Below, piece by piece: positions 34,295 through 43,011 of a stretch of DNA of 64,000 bases. A model generated the notes under the pieces. The model was given only the letters and a program-made list of their open reading frames with translations. It did no database searches and was not told where the DNA came from. The stretch is from Cohnella sp. SGD-V74. GTDB lineage: Bacteria > Bacillota > Bacilli > Paenibacillales > Paenibacillaceae. The DNA is taken from NCBI RefSeq assembly GCF_003001675.1, contig NZ_PVYW01000018.1:1-64000 (forward strand), given 5' to 3'. Position 1 is the stretch's first letter. Each line of letters opens with the position of its first letter. A program made the position numbers and the translations under genes.

Positions 34295-35101
34295 ATAAAT
34301 TTCCTTTCTTCCAAAATTAATTTTGCATGCGGATCGTGTGCTCCCAAAACAGGGGCGTCGTGCATTCTGGACCATTCCCGCAATTTATTTATCGATTGTA
34401 TCGACAATTTATGATGCGAGGCAATACCGTCTACAATACCTTCGGTTAAATGATGTTGACTAAACACCGCATCCCCTGCGATACAGACCGGCTGATTGCC
34501 ATAAATAAGAAGCGATTGATGGCCTCTTGTATGACCGGGAGTCGGAACCAAAATCAAAGTTCGATCCCGAAAAAGGTCGTATCCGATTTGGAATGCTCCA
34601 GCTTCTCTCATTAGGGTAAAATCAATCAGTTCGTATGAAAAGTTTGGATATTCAAAATGCTTTTTATGATAGCCTCCGAAAAAGGAAGCTCCGAATCGAT
34701 GAGCGTCTTTCCATTCCCGATTTGTAACGAAGAACCTAGCATTCTTGAAAAAAATGCACTCCGCCAATGTGATCGCTATGTAGATGGCTTAGAATAACGT
34801 ACTTTATTTCTTCTGCTCGGAATCCGATTGCATGCAACTTTTTATCAACTGCATCCTCCTGATGCACCTCAAATTTCACTGTTTTTAGTGCCCACCATGG
34901 AAAATAAGTAGGTTCGTTGCAGCGGGGGTTTTCCCCCGTATCAAATAAAATTAATCCATTTGGATGTTCGATAAGATACGCATAAATGGGTATTGTCCTT
35001 GCCCAAGATTTCGATTTAAATACCCATAAACGGTTATTGGAACCTTCTATATGTTCATTACAAACATGCACACGCCCAACTTCAATCGCATGAATTTTCA
35101 T
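34291..35101 (-). pseudogene. Metallo-beta-lactamase-fold hydrolase (lactonase-like), single frameshift
   Basis: About 268 codons in two frames. The first (to 34736) has the zinc motif LSHLHSDHIGG and the second resumes as FFKNARFFVTNREWKDAHRF and carries PGHTRGHQSLLI and GDAVFSQHHL, the remaining metal ligands. The order is that of AiiA-type N-acyl-homoserine lactonases. The shift is in a run of seven A (T on the coding strand) near 34748; six would restore the frame. ATG 35101 (MKIHAIEVGR) is the likely start. It is coupled to the MarR gene and preceded by a palindrome. Confidence 0.78.
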
Positions 35102-35155
35102 GACTACATCTTTGAATTTCAAAGTAAATGAAATGACAGGCTACATCAGCAATAT

Positions 35156-35171
35156 AAATGACAAGTCATTT
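35156..35171. promoter_or_regulatory. Candidate MarR operator
   Basis: AAATGAC-AA-GTCATTT, a perfect 7-bp inverted repeat 55 bp before the hydrolase start, of the size MarR dimers bind. Confidence 0.5.
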
Positions 35172-35211
35172 AATGTTAAGTCATGTATCTGGCAAAAGGT
35201 CGACCACAATG

Positions 35212-35246
35212 AAAACAGCCAATCCTTTTTAAGGTAGGCTGTTTTT
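35212..35246. terminator. Terminator between copA operon and MBL gene
   Basis: AAAACAGCC...GGCTGTTTTT hairpin lying 45 nt beyond the end of the minus-strand gene at 35291. Confidence 0.75.
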
Positions 35247-35290
35247 ATATATATTAATTTTCGTGCAATCCCGTTTAATCTAAACTAATG

Positions 35291-35908
35291 TTAGGCAATG
35301 CTATCCCGAAATGTTTCTATTGTCATTCTTTCAACAAATCTACGGTAGTTTTCTTTCTTCTTGCCTTGCTCCTGAAAGAGCGTAATAAGTCGTTTAATGA
35401 TCGGAATCAGTTGTTCTGCTGTTATACCAGATACTAACAGTTGAGCTAATCCAGCCTTTAAGCCTTTGGCTTCCCCTCCGACGTAAATATCGAATGTATC
35501 CCTCATTTTAACTACACCAATATCTTTGAGTAACGGTTCGCTTGTCCCAAGCGCGCAACCTGCATAACCAATTTTTAGGGGGTTGGGTACCTCATGACCG
35601 GCGATAGCCGCATCGAGTTCTTTCGCGATATCCAGTCCGGCTTCCACGGCACCTTTGCAAAAATTGCAAGCAATCAGGCTCTTCGTGTAAAATCCGGCAG
35701 GATGAATCTGCAAACCAACGCCTCGTAGTTCATTCTGTACTTCTTCCAATCGAGTTTCATCCATTGCGACATACAATTGTTTGAACGTTGTCAATTCGAT
35801 TTTTGCATCTTCGCCCACTATTCGGCCTAAAATCTCCAGTTGTTCCGAGCGAAATACGGTTCCCCCAACTTCAAAACCAGGTGTAATGGCAAACTTCTGC
35901 ACAGACAC
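35291..35908 (-). CDS. Nitrite/sulfite-reductase-like half protein
   Basis: About 205 aa resembling one ferredoxin-like repeat plus the Fe-S/siroheme region of nitrite and sulfite reductases: FAITPGFEVGGTVFRSEQLE, IACNFCKGAVEAGLDIAKEL and KIGYAGCALGTSEPLLKDIG. The usual cluster ligands are C-x5-C then C-x3-C; here I see CNFC and only one Cys in YAGCALGTS, so the canonical Fe-S/siroheme set is incomplete. GTG 35908 (VSVQKF) is preferred because the longer frame runs into copA; GTG 35917 is possible. It follows copA by about 35 nt, suggesting co-transcription with copper export. Function unknown. Confidence 0.65.
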   Translation of the reverse strand: MSVQKFAITPGFEVGGTVFRSEQLEILGRIVGEDAKIELTTFKQLYVAMDETRLEEVQNELRGVGLQIHPAGFYTKSLIACNFCKGAVEAGLDIAKELDAAIAGHEVPNPLKIGYAGCALGTSEPLLKDIGVVKMRDTFDIYVGGEAKGLKAGLAQLLVSGITAEQLIPIIKRLITLFQEQGKKKENYRRFVERMTIETFRDSIA

Positions 35909-35943
35909 TCTTCCCACTCTCCCGATTGTATTTGTTTGTATCG

Positions 35944-38376
35944 TTATACTTTCATCCGCTGAAGACGGAGTGCGTTCAGTACGACCGAAACCGAACTTAA
36001 GGCCATCGCAGCCCCGGCGACCCATGGAGCTAACAATCCAATAGCTGCAATCGGGATGCCGAGCGTATTGTAGCCGAGCGCCCAAAACAGGTTTTGCCGG
36101 ATATTGCTCATGGTTTTACGGCTCATGTAGATCGAATCCGGGATACTGTTCAAATCGCCTCGCATTAGTGTTACGTCGGCTGCTTCCATCGCGACATCAG
36201 TTCCGGTCCCGATGGCCATACCGATATCCGCCATGGCTAACGCTGGAGCGTCATTAATGCCATCCCCGACCATTGCCACTTTTTTGCCTTGTGCTTGCAG
36301 TTTCTTCACTTCATCGGCTTTGCCTTCCGGAAGTACTTCGGCACGGACATGATCGATGCCGACTTGTTTGGCAATCGCTTGAGCAGTACGTTCGTTATCC
36401 CCCGTAATCATAATGACTTCGATACCCATCTGTTTAAGCCGGGCTACAGCTTCTTTCGACGTTTCTTTAATCGTATCGGCCACCGCGATTAGACCTGCAT
36501 ACTTGCGGTCGATTGCGATCAGCATTGCTGTTTTCCCATCTTCCTCCAACCGAGTCATGCGGTCAAAAGCCTGCTCGGTAGAAACCTCATATTTCGCCAT
36601 TAACTTGCGCGTTCCGGCTAGGACTTCTCTTCCTTCAACAACCGCCCGAATTCCGAACCCTGGAATCGCCTCGAATTGTTCAGTTGCCGGAAGATCGATA
36701 CCCTTAGCTATAATTCCGGTAACAATCGCTTCCGCAAGCGGATGCTCGGAGCCCTTCTCAGCTGCACCAACCAAGCGAAGAAATGCACCTTCAGCCATTT
36801 GTTGTGCGACAACATCCGTAAGTTCCGGCTTACCTTTCGTTATGGTACCAGTTTTATCAAGAATAATGGCATCGATCTTATGCGTGGCTTCGAGATGCTC
36901 GCCGCCCTTGAAAAGCACGCCAAGCTCAGCGGCACGGCCCGATCCCGCCATAATGGAGGTTGGCGTTGCGAGCCCGAGTGCACAAGGGCAAGCGATAACG
37001 AGAATCGCAATTCCCTTTTCCAACGCATTCGCGAAATCTCCGGGCGTAACCCAGAAATACCACACAAGAAACGCTGCAACCGCGATACCAACGACTATCG
37101 GCACGAAAATCCCGGAAATGACATCTGCTACCCGTTGGATTGGCGCTTTCGAGCCTTGTGCTTCCTCCACGACTTTGATAATTTGAGCAAGGGCAGTTTC
37201 CTTGCCGACTTTTGTCGCTTTCACTTTTAATTTGCCATTCTTGTTGATCGTTGCGCCAATAACATGGTCACCAGCTTTTTTCTCAACCGGGAGGCTTTCT
37301 CCCGTTAGCATCGACTCATCAACTGACGAGCTTCCGTCCAGTACCTCCCCATCTACCGGAATCTTTTCGCCGGGTTTAACCAATACGATATCACCCGCCA
37401 GAACGTCTTCGACCGGGATCGTCATTTCCTGCCCATCGCGAACCACCAGTGCCGTTTTCGCTTGCAGCCCCATCAACGATTTGATCGCTTCGGATGTTCG
37501 GCCTTTTGCCAGCGATTCGAACAGCTTCCCGAGAATAACGAGTGTAATAAGGACTGCACTCGTCTCGTAATACATGGCAGGACCGTGGTGAGCCATACTG
37601 CCCATCGAGGCCCATTCAATGGTTAAGTACAAGCTGTAGAAATATGCGGCCGACGTTCCGAGCGAGACGAGTACGTCCATATTGGCGCTTTTATTGCGCA
37701 AAGCTTTGAACGCACCCACATAGAACTGTTTTCCAATGTAAAATTGAACCGGTGTTGCCAGCGCCAACTGGAACCATGGATTCATGAAGAGTTCCGGCAT
37801 CCAGATCCAGGATAAAAACGAAAAGTGGCTGACCATAGACCAAAGAAGCGGCAGCGAAAGAACGACGGAGATGAGCAATTTTCGCTTTTGCTCTGAAATG
37901 GCTTTCTCTCGATGCTCCGAAGGATTGGCTTCGTCTTTTTTCGGTATGGCCTTATAGCCCAGCTTTTCCACGCGCTGTTGCATATCGGCGATAGATACGT
38001 CGGCTGCGTTATATTCGACCCGTGCGGTTTCCATCGCGAAGTTAACGGAAGCATTCGTGACGCCGGATAATTTGCCAAGGCCTTTCTCAATCTTATTCGC
38101 GCATGCCGCGCAGGTCATGCCTTCCAGTTTGAAATCGACGACTTCTTTGGCCGTACCGTAGCCAAGTTTCTGAATGCTTTGTTCCATTTGCGTGATATTT
38201 ACTTTTTTCGGATCGTACGTAACCGTCGCCCGTTCCAGGGCAAAGTTCACGTTCGCTTCCGTCACGCCTTCGAGTTTACTCAGTCCTTTCTCAATCCGGT
38301 TTGCGCAAGCGGCGCATGTCATACCGGTTAATTGCAGGGACGTTTGCTCCTTTTCCAGCCTAGCTGTTTCCATCAC
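35944..38376 (-). CDS. copA: Cu+-exporting P1B-1 ATPase (CopA)
   Basis: Copper exporter of 810 aa. Two N-terminal HMA domains each carry GMTCAACANRIEKGL or GMTCAACANKIEKGL (about residues 17 and 85). Eight helices follow with CPCALGLATPTS, the P1B-1 marks YNTLGIPIAA and MSSVSVVLNALRL-like terminal helices, plus DKTGTITKGKPE, SEHPLAEA, TGESLPVEK and GDGINDAPALA. It is the third gene of csoR-copZ-copA on the minus strand, 27 nt after copZ. Expression is expected from the CsoR-controlled promoter near 38.98 kb. Confidence 0.96.
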   Translation of the reverse strand: MMETARLEKEQTSLQLTGMTCAACANRIEKGLSKLEGVTEANVNFALERATVTYDPKKVNITQMEQSIQKLGYGTAKEVVDFKLEGMTCAACANKIEKGLGKLSGVTNASVNFAMETARVEYNAADVSIADMQQRVEKLGYKAIPKKDEANPSEHREKAISEQKRKLLISVVLSLPLLWSMVSHFSFLSWIWMPELFMNPWFQLALATPVQFYIGKQFYVGAFKALRNKSANMDVLVSLGTSAAYFYSLYLTIEWASMGSMAHHGPAMYYETSAVLITLVILGKLFESLAKGRTSEAIKSLMGLQAKTALVVRDGQEMTIPVEDVLAGDIVLVKPGEKIPVDGEVLDGSSSVDESMLTGESLPVEKKAGDHVIGATINKNGKLKVKATKVGKETALAQIIKVVEEAQGSKAPIQRVADVISGIFVPIVVGIAVAAFLVWYFWVTPGDFANALEKGIAILVIACPCALGLATPTSIMAGSGRAAELGVLFKGGEHLEATHKIDAIILDKTGTITKGKPELTDVVAQQMAEGAFLRLVGAAEKGSEHPLAEAIVTGIIAKGIDLPATEQFEAIPGFGIRAVVEGREVLAGTRKLMAKYEVSTEQAFDRMTRLEEDGKTAMLIAIDRKYAGLIAVADTIKETSKEAVARLKQMGIEVIMITGDNERTAQAIAKQVGIDHVRAEVLPEGKADEVKKLQAQGKKVAMVGDGINDAPALAMADIGMAIGTGTDVAMEAADVTLMRGDLNSIPDSIYMSRKTMSNIRQNLFWALGYNTLGIPIAAIGLLAPWVAGAAMALSSVSVVLNALRLQRMKV

Positions 38377-38403
38377 GAATACCTCGTTTCATTTCCGATT
38401 TCG

Positions 38404-38604
38404 TTACACCACGTCGTATCCTTGTTCTTCAATAGCTTCCTTAATGGCAGAGAGCGTCAATTGGCTTTCATCGTAAGCAACAACTACCGTTCCTCCCGAG
38501 AGATCGACTTTTCCGCTTGCCCCGATTGTTTTCAAAGCCCCTTCAATCGAATTGACGCAGTGTCCGCAAGACATACCTTCAACTTTCAACGTTACATTTT
38601 TCAT
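38404..38604 (-). CDS. copZ: Copper chaperone CopZ
   Basis: Atx1-like cytosolic chaperone of 66 aa, a single ferredoxin-like HMA domain with Cu(I)-binding GMSCGHCVNSIEGAL (Cys 13 and 16) and the loop-5 Tyr in EEQGYDVV. It delivers Cu(I) to CopA and to CsoR. Length and motif match CopZ of Bacilli. It lies between csoR and copA. Confidence 0.96.
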   Translation of the reverse strand: MKNVTLKVEGMSCGHCVNSIEGALKTIGASGKVDLSGGTVVVAYDESQLTLSAIKEAIEEQGYDVV

Positions 38605-38671
38605 GGATTTATTTCTCCTTTGACTGTTTATTGGTAATTATTTCATCAGCTTTTGAATAGTCTGCAGCAGC

Positions 38672-38944
38672 TCATCTACAACTTCGGATGCGATCCACCA
38701 CACACTCTTTAATATGTCCACTTAGAAGAACTTTCCGCAGGCTGTTTAGTGCAGCTTGGATGGCGGCGATTTGGTTTAACACCTGATCGCAGTAAGTATC
38801 TTTATCAATCAGGCCTTTCACACCGCGAACTTGTCCTTCAATTCGATTTAAGCGAATGGTCAAATCCGACTTTACAGGCGAATGAATGGTGACTTCTTCG
38901 GCCGTCATTGGACGAGCAGCACGCATCATAGATGTTCGTTTCAA
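38672..38944 (-). CDS. csoR: Copper-sensing repressor CsoR, C-terminus frameshifted
   Basis: All-helical DUF156 repressor, 90 aa as read. The Cu(I) ligand set is visible: Cys in KDTYCDQVLNQ, then His and Cys in LLSGHIKECVVD. The frame ends with DRIRSCR, but an adjacent frame continues EVVDELLQTIQKLMK to a stop at 38638, the normal CsoR tail. A single-base indel near 38680 therefore removes about 15 residues of helix 3. Copper site and DNA-binding residues remain, so partial function is possible. The start is uncertain: TTG 38944 as drawn, with the best AGGAGG 19 nt away. Confidence 0.85.
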   Translation of the reverse strand: MKRTSMMRAARPMTAEEVTIHSPVKSDLTIRLNRIEGQVRGVKGLIDKDTYCDQVLNQIAAIQAALNSLRKVLLSGHIKECVVDRIRSCR

Positions 38945-38975
38945 TAAAGCACAATGTCATCACCTCCTTGATCAT

Positions 38976-39002
38976 TACTATACCCCCCTAACCTATATTG
39001 TG
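38976..39002. promoter_or_regulatory. Candidate CsoR operator/promoter
   Basis: A C-rich tract flanked by TATA on the left and a CTATATTG segment on the right lies just upstream of csoR. It resembles the GC-cored, AT-flanked inverted repeats bound by CsoR. Imperfect, so tentative. Confidence 0.4.
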
Positions 39003-39175
39003 TCAATACAATTTTTAAATTTATCCCCTTTCCCTATAACGGCCGTGAATTGTTCTGCTCCTGTTTAATATGAAAGACAGCCGTTATGGGCTGTCTAATT
39101 GCTTTTGTGTCTCTGATTGTCAGAATGGGTATACTCTTGATGAAGCTTGAATAACGAAATAAAGGAGAATTTGTA

Positions 39176-39730
39176 ATGAGAAAACAATTTGTGATGACTG
39201 GGTTCGTCGTGTTAATGATTGTTTTAAGCGGATGTGCAAATCAATCGGCGCCAGATAACACGCCGACTTCTAGCCAACCGGCAAATCATGCAGACATGGA
39301 TCATTCCGCTTCAGGCGAAGTTCCTAAGGGGTTAAAAGAAGCTTCAAACCCGACGTTTAAGGTTGGAACTCAAGCCATCATCCATGCTGATCACATGGAA
39401 GGGATGAACGGTGCCACAGCTAAAATTGTCGGAGCGTATGATACGACCGTATATGCGGTGTCGTATACACCAACGACGGGTGGACCCAAAGTTACTAACC
39501 ATAAATGGGTAATCCAGAAGGATATCAAAGATGCGGGTGACAAGCCATTTGAAGCAGGTAGTGAAGTCGTCTTAAATGCGGAACACATGAAGGGAATGAT
39601 GGGAGCCAAAGCAACAATCGATTCGGCGGAAAAAACAACAGTCTATATGGTTGATTACACGCCAACTACAGGTGGCGAAGTTGTGAAAAATCATAAATGG
39701 ATAACTGAAAGTGAACTTTCCGTTAAGTAA
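39176..39730 (+). CDS. ydhK: YdhK-like lipoprotein with two DUF1541 repeats
   Basis: Secreted lipoprotein of 184 aa. The signal peptide ends in a lipobox (VLSGCAN, Cys at about 20). A short His/Met-rich linker (HADMDHSA) is followed by two tandem DUF1541 units (about 60-118 and 122-180), each with ADHMEGMNGA or AEHMKGMMGA and YTPTTGG..V.NHKWV. The HMxGM repeats suggest surface metal binding; the function is unproven. It is divergent from csoR-copZ-copA. Clean AAAGGAG ribosome site. Confidence 0.92.
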   Translation: MRKQFVMTGFVVLMIVLSGCANQSAPDNTPTSSQPANHADMDHSASGEVPKGLKEASNPTFKVGTQAIIHADHMEGMNGATAKIVGAYDTTVYAVSYTPTTGGPKVTNHKWVIQKDIKDAGDKPFEAGSEVVLNAEHMKGMMGAKATIDSAEKTTVYMVDYTPTTGGEVVKNHKWITESELSVK

Positions 39731-39735
39731 TTATG

Positions 39736-39775
39736 TTCAGTATGCAAGCATCGTTTTCTGAGCTTGCATACTGAA
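39736..39775. terminator. Terminator after ydhK
   Basis: TTCAGTATGCAAGC / GCTTGCATACTGAA, a perfect 14-bp stem with a 12-nt loop. It also covers the convergent minus-strand gene end at 39815. Confidence 0.8.
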
Positions 39776-39814
39776 ATGAACTTTATGAAATCTTATTATC
39801 ATTTGAGTAGTTGA

Positions 39815-40198
39815 TTAAGCATTTGCGACTTTATTGGCAAATGCAATCGGGTTTTCAATTGACATATAATGTGCATACATGAGCCGTGGTCTATCCATTA
39901 TCCAGTGGTTATGAAGTGCACTAATTACAATCCCATCTTTTTGTAAATTCCACGTAAAGGGATAAACCTCATCTTCAAGCAAGGTTGTCTCTCCAAGATT
40001 TAATGCTTGGGCATGTTCGTCTAAGTTTTCAAAAGACCACATAGAATGACCCGCTAATTCTGAGTGGCTAGGTCTGCCGGCAATCTTCACTTGTAATTGA
40101 GGTCGAGATTTTTCAACCATACATACCCCGCGTTTCACTGACCATTCTCCTCCTCTTTTACAAAGAGTTTCTACATTCGTCAAATAAAACGCCTCCAT
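39815..40198 (-). CDS. DUF1259 family protein
   Basis: Protein of 127 aa with the DUF1259 pattern: RPQLQVKIAGRPSHSELAG, ALNLGETTLLEDEVYPF and GIVISALHNHWIMDRPRLMY. Usually DUF1259 proteins are secreted or have two repeats; this is one repeat without a signal peptide. No biochemical function is established that I know of. The conserved ALHNHW with the following PRLMYAHY may form a metal or ligand site. It lies 24 nt after a GerPF-like gene on the same strand, but a functional link is unclear. Confidence 0.75.
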   Translation of the reverse strand: MEAFYLTNVETLCKRGGEWSVKRGVCMVEKSRPQLQVKIAGRPSHSELAGHSMWSFENLDEHAQALNLGETTLLEDEVYPFTWNLQKDGIVISALHNHWIMDRPRLMYAHYMSIENPIAFANKVANA

Positions 40199-40222
40199 GA
40201 TATGCTATCTCATTCGTTGTGT

Positions 40223-40459
40223 TTAGATTACTCCTGCATTCCCCGCCGTATTTTGATCAGAATCACTGAAATCAGGATCATTTGTATTTGTTGCACTAAT
40301 CGCATTGTTTGCTCTTGCTAGATCACCTGTTAAAAAAGATCCTGATCCAGCAAATGTTTTGGTTGTACTTTGCGGTGCAAGTTGTATGGAGTCACCATTA
40401 ATTAATATTGAACTTCCGCCCATGCTTACTATTTTGAAGGTTCCTACAATTGCTGGCAA
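40223..40459 (-). CDS. GerPF/GerPA-family spore coat protein
   Basis: Protein of 78 aa starting MPAIVGTFKIVSMGGSSILI and containing STTKTFAGSGSFLTGDLA, the signature of the GerPA/GerPF family that helps germinants cross the spore coat. TTG at 40459 restores the standard MPAIVG start; an earlier GTG (40468) is also open. A lone copy outside a gerPABCDEF operon. It indicates a spore-forming host. Confidence 0.85.
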   Translation of the reverse strand: MPAIVGTFKIVSMGGSSILINGDSIQLAPQSTTKTFAGSGSFLTGDLARANNAISATNTNDPDFSDSDQNTAGNAGVI

Positions 40460-40552
40460 AATTCTCACCCTTTCCTTGTTTTCCCGCCTATTTTATGCCG
40501 GAAGTTGCCTATTCGTGCCTAGAAGCATGCTCGAATTCGCGAGACCGACAAC

Positions 40553-41752
40553 CTACAAATAACTAACAGGATCTTGAGCTTCTTCATTTTCACGTACTTC
40601 GAAATGAAGATGGTTTCCGGTGGAATTCCCTGTGGATCCAACTTCAGCGATCTTTTGTCCTTGCTTGACCTGTTCGCCCTTCTCGACTTTGATTCCATTC
40701 ATCCGAATATGAGCGTACAACGTCCATATCCCCTTCCCGTGATCGATGATGACGGTATTGCCATACCCGCTCATCCATTGGGCAATGATGACACTTCCTG
40801 AACCGGCAGCAAGAATAGAGGTACCTCCAGGCGCGCCAATGTCGATACCCTTATGGAACGATTCCTTTTCCCCAGTGATAGGATGTGTTCGGTAGCCGTA
40901 ATTGGAGGTAATCGGGTATTTTCTATCGAACGGCCAGACGAAATTCCCTCCCGTTCCGAACGCTTTCTTAGATTGGGATGCCTCTTCTCTTTGTTTTAAC
41001 AGTTTCGCCTGCTGGCTGGCCAAACGAATGAGCGTCTCTTCTTGCTCTTCGGAAATATCGGCGATCGCCTCGCTTCTCTCGCTTAAACTCGAGATCATGA
41101 TAGACTTCTCGTTCTCCTGTTTCTTAAGATCCGACTTCAATTGTTCTGTATTTCGAATCAAAGTTATAGCCTGAGCTAACTTACTATCGATTTCCGCTTT
41201 TTGTTGCCCCACCTGATCTTGATCAGACTTGTTTTGTTCAACGATTCTTTGATCCTGTTTTACAAGCATAACCAAGTTATCCATTCGACCGAGAAAATCG
41301 GAAATGCTATTTGAGCTCAGAAGAACGTTCAAATACGAGACTTGACCCTCTGTATACATAGATCTGATGCGTGCGTCTATAAACTCCCTCCGTTGATTAA
41401 TTCGAAATTGCGTGGCTTCTAACTTGACAGAAAGCTGCTCAAGTTGAAGCGTCAAGTTCTCTTTTTCTCGTTCGAATTTTTCTATTTCCTTCCCTGTCTT
41501 CTCCATTTTGTTCATGACTTGTTTCAGTTCTTGTTCCGTCGTTTTAATTTCCTGATTAACCGCTTTCAGTTCTTGTTCGGATTCCTGGGTCTCCATCTTC
41601 TCCCGCTCGATCTGCTGCTCAAGCTTACGAAGCTCGTTATTAATCCGTTCTAATTCCGTATCCGCATTTCCTACAACGGCATAGCTGATTGATCCTGTCA
41701 CAATGAAGAGAGTGAAAAATAGCGCGATGAAAAATCTTTTTTTGGCCAACAA
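40553..41752 (-). CDS. Secreted coiled-coil M23 endopeptidase (EnvC/PcsB-like layout)
   Basis: Protein of 399 aa: signal peptide (about 1-30), a long coiled coil (about 33-255, e.g. ELRKLEQQIEREKMETQESE), then a C-terminal M23 domain (about 290-395). Zinc and catalytic residues are in SFHKGIDIGAPGG, TLYAHIRMN and GNHLHFEVRE. Coiled-coil M23 proteins usually need activation by a membrane partner (FtsEX in PcsB/EnvC). TTG start with GGAGG 6 nt before it. A dead relative is at 24.9-25.8 kb. A weak operator-like GTAGT half-site lies at 41772-41776 but the left arm is poor. Confidence 0.88.
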   Translation of the reverse strand: MLAKKRFFIALFFTLFIVTGSISYAVVGNADTELERINNELRKLEQQIEREKMETQESEQELKAVNQEIKTTEQELKQVMNKMEKTGKEIEKFEREKENLTLQLEQLSVKLEATQFRINQRREFIDARIRSMYTEGQVSYLNVLLSSNSISDFLGRMDNLVMLVKQDQRIVEQNKSDQDQVGQQKAEIDSKLAQAITLIRNTEQLKSDLKKQENEKSIMISSLSERSEAIADISEEQEETLIRLASQQAKLLKQREEASQSKKAFGTGGNFVWPFDRKYPITSNYGYRTHPITGEKESFHKGIDIGAPGGTSILAAGSGSVIIAQWMSGYGNTVIIDHGKGIWTLYAHIRMNGIKVEKGEQVKQGQKIAEVGSTGNSTGNHLHFEVRENEEAQDPVSYL

Positions 41753-41907
41753 GACTACCTCCGAACGTCATGTAGTTCTACCTTCCCTAGGTGCACATAG
41801 AATATTCATAGAAAACTAAGGTTACATTAGTAAGCAAGACCACATTCAATACATTTAATTCGAGATATATCAGATGCCCAGTAAATATTCTTCAAAAGTA
41901 TTCTCAC

Positions 41908-42335
41908 TTAAAGCCATTTCCTCGGAGACGTCGGCTCCCACGGGTATCGGATAATAAATACGTATTCGTTTGCATGCAGATCAAGCGATTTCGCTGCTTT
42001 ATTCCCTGCAAAGCAATCCAAAGCGGCGCTCTTTCCATCAATTCCAGAGATATCAATCGCTAAACCTGTCTCATGCGCACTTGAACCTGGAAGTGCACTA
42101 AAGGTTGGCACCTTTTCTATTCCATCCTGCTTGACGAAATGATATAAAAACGGCTGATTGGGTTGCTTAAAAACGACACGTAGAAACCCCTGCCAAATAA
42201 ATTTCATCTTGCTTGGAATATTCGGATAATCCAATTCCTTCGGTCTATAATTCTTCGGCAAAATTAATGTCTTGTTCATGAGTACAGTAATGCTTTCGGG
42301 ATCGGCCACGACTTGAGCATCCCCTAACTTTTATG
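41908..42335 (-). pseudogene. VanY/D,D-carboxypeptidase (M15B), truncated and frameshifted
   Basis: The frame reads MNKTLILPKNYRPKELDYPN and reaches the zinc motif PGSSAHETGLAIDIS (SxHxxGxAxD), but then runs through AALDCFAGNKAAKSLDLHAN, YVFIIRYPWEP and ends at KWL. The final EPWHLRY motif that supplies the other zinc ligand is missing, and the N-terminal anchor is lost. The reading frame opens at about 42335 without a good start. It follows the rhodanese gene on the same strand. Confidence 0.75.
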
Positions 42336-42392
42336 GAGGGGTTTCATTATCTTTTTCCGGAAGGATTTGATCTTGAAGGACTCTTTCAGGTT

Positions 42393-42830
42393 TTATTCTC
42401 CGATGAGAGCTGTTTCAAGTGAACGATTATTTTCTAATTCCCCTGACCATTTCGCCATTCCGCCTTCCAAATTAAAAACTTGAGAATAATCGTTGCTTAA
42501 CAAAAGATTACCGCTCTCCGTTCCCATTCGACCGGTATGACACACAAAAACGATTTTTTTGTTTTTCGGAAGTTCTTGAAATCGGTTTTCAATCTGTTCA
42601 AACGGAATGTTAATCGAACCTGGTACTCTACCCGTTCCATATAGATCAGGTTCCCGCAAATCGATAATAACCATATTTTCTTGCGACTTTATCATGGCTG
42701 TCAGTTTTAGGGTATCGACCAATTGCAACGATTTTTCTTCTTTCATATCTTTCAAACTCCATACCAAGATAATTGCTACAATGACAATATTAAGACCTAA
42801 TAAAATACCCAATACATATTTTTTCATCAT
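42393..42830 (-). CDS. Membrane-anchored rhodanese-domain protein
   Basis: Protein of about 145 aa: one N-terminal membrane anchor (YVLGILLGLNIVIVAIILVW, about 5-24) and an external rhodanese domain (about 40-135). The catalytic Cys loop is FVCHTGRMGTESG, six residues as needed for sulfane sulfur, preceded by MVIIDLREPDLYGTG. It may handle persulfides or thiols outside the membrane. ATG 42830 has GGAGG 9 nt upstream. The operator is 39 bp upstream, so it belongs to the envelope-thiol set (TlpA, BdbCD). Confidence 0.87.
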   Translation of the reverse strand: MMKKYVLGILLGLNIVIVAIILVWSLKDMKEEKSLQLVDTLKLTAMIKSQENMVIIDLREPDLYGTGRVPGSINIPFEQIENRFQELPKNKKIVFVCHTGRMGTESGNLLLSNDYSQVFNLEGGMAKWSGELENNRSLETALIGE

Positions 42831-42868
42831 GTTCCCCGACCTCCAACATGAAAATGTCACACCTTACT

Positions 42869-42883
42869 ACTACGTATTGTAGT
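42869..42883. promoter_or_regulatory. BlaI-type operator, rhodanese promoter
   Basis: ACTAC-GTATT-GTAGT, exact to the pattern; an overlapping extra ACTAC extends the left side. Confidence 0.77.
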
Positions 42884-42974
42884 GTTAATGAGGAGTTGGG
42901 TCAACAGGATAGTGACTTTACACAAGTGGTCTTCACAATATCCACACAATGTTTCCTCACAATCAAGTCCACAA

Positions 42975-42989
42975 ACAATAATACGTATT
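42975..42989. promoter_or_regulatory. Degenerate BlaI-type operator, chemoreceptor remnant
   Basis: ACAAT-AATAC-GTATT, eight of ten positions, 23 bp before the GGGAGAGGG ribosome site of a dead plus-strand gene. Confidence 0.35.
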
Positions 42990-43011
42990 TAGGGAGAGGG
43001 ATTCATTCAAG

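Noticed and set aside
36413..37186. Plus-strand open frame of 257 codons antisense to copA
   Set aside because: It lies entirely inside the conserved copA coding region, has no ribosome site or recognisable domain, and has the Ser/Ala/Ile-rich composition of a mirror frame.
39071..39099. GACAGCC / GGCTGTC hairpin upstream of ydhK
   Set aside because: No clear U-tract and no gene ending next to it; could be a relic terminator, but not strong enough to annotate.
41754..41776. ACTAC and GTAGT before the coiled-coil M23 gene
   Set aside because: The halves are 13 bp apart, not 5; with the correct spacing only seven of ten positions match. Not counted as an operator.
42900..42965. Short repeats of CACAA/TCCACA upstream of the chemoreceptor remnant
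   Set aside because: They look like DnaA-box-like fragments but are irregular, few and without a dnaA/repA gene, so no origin is claimed.
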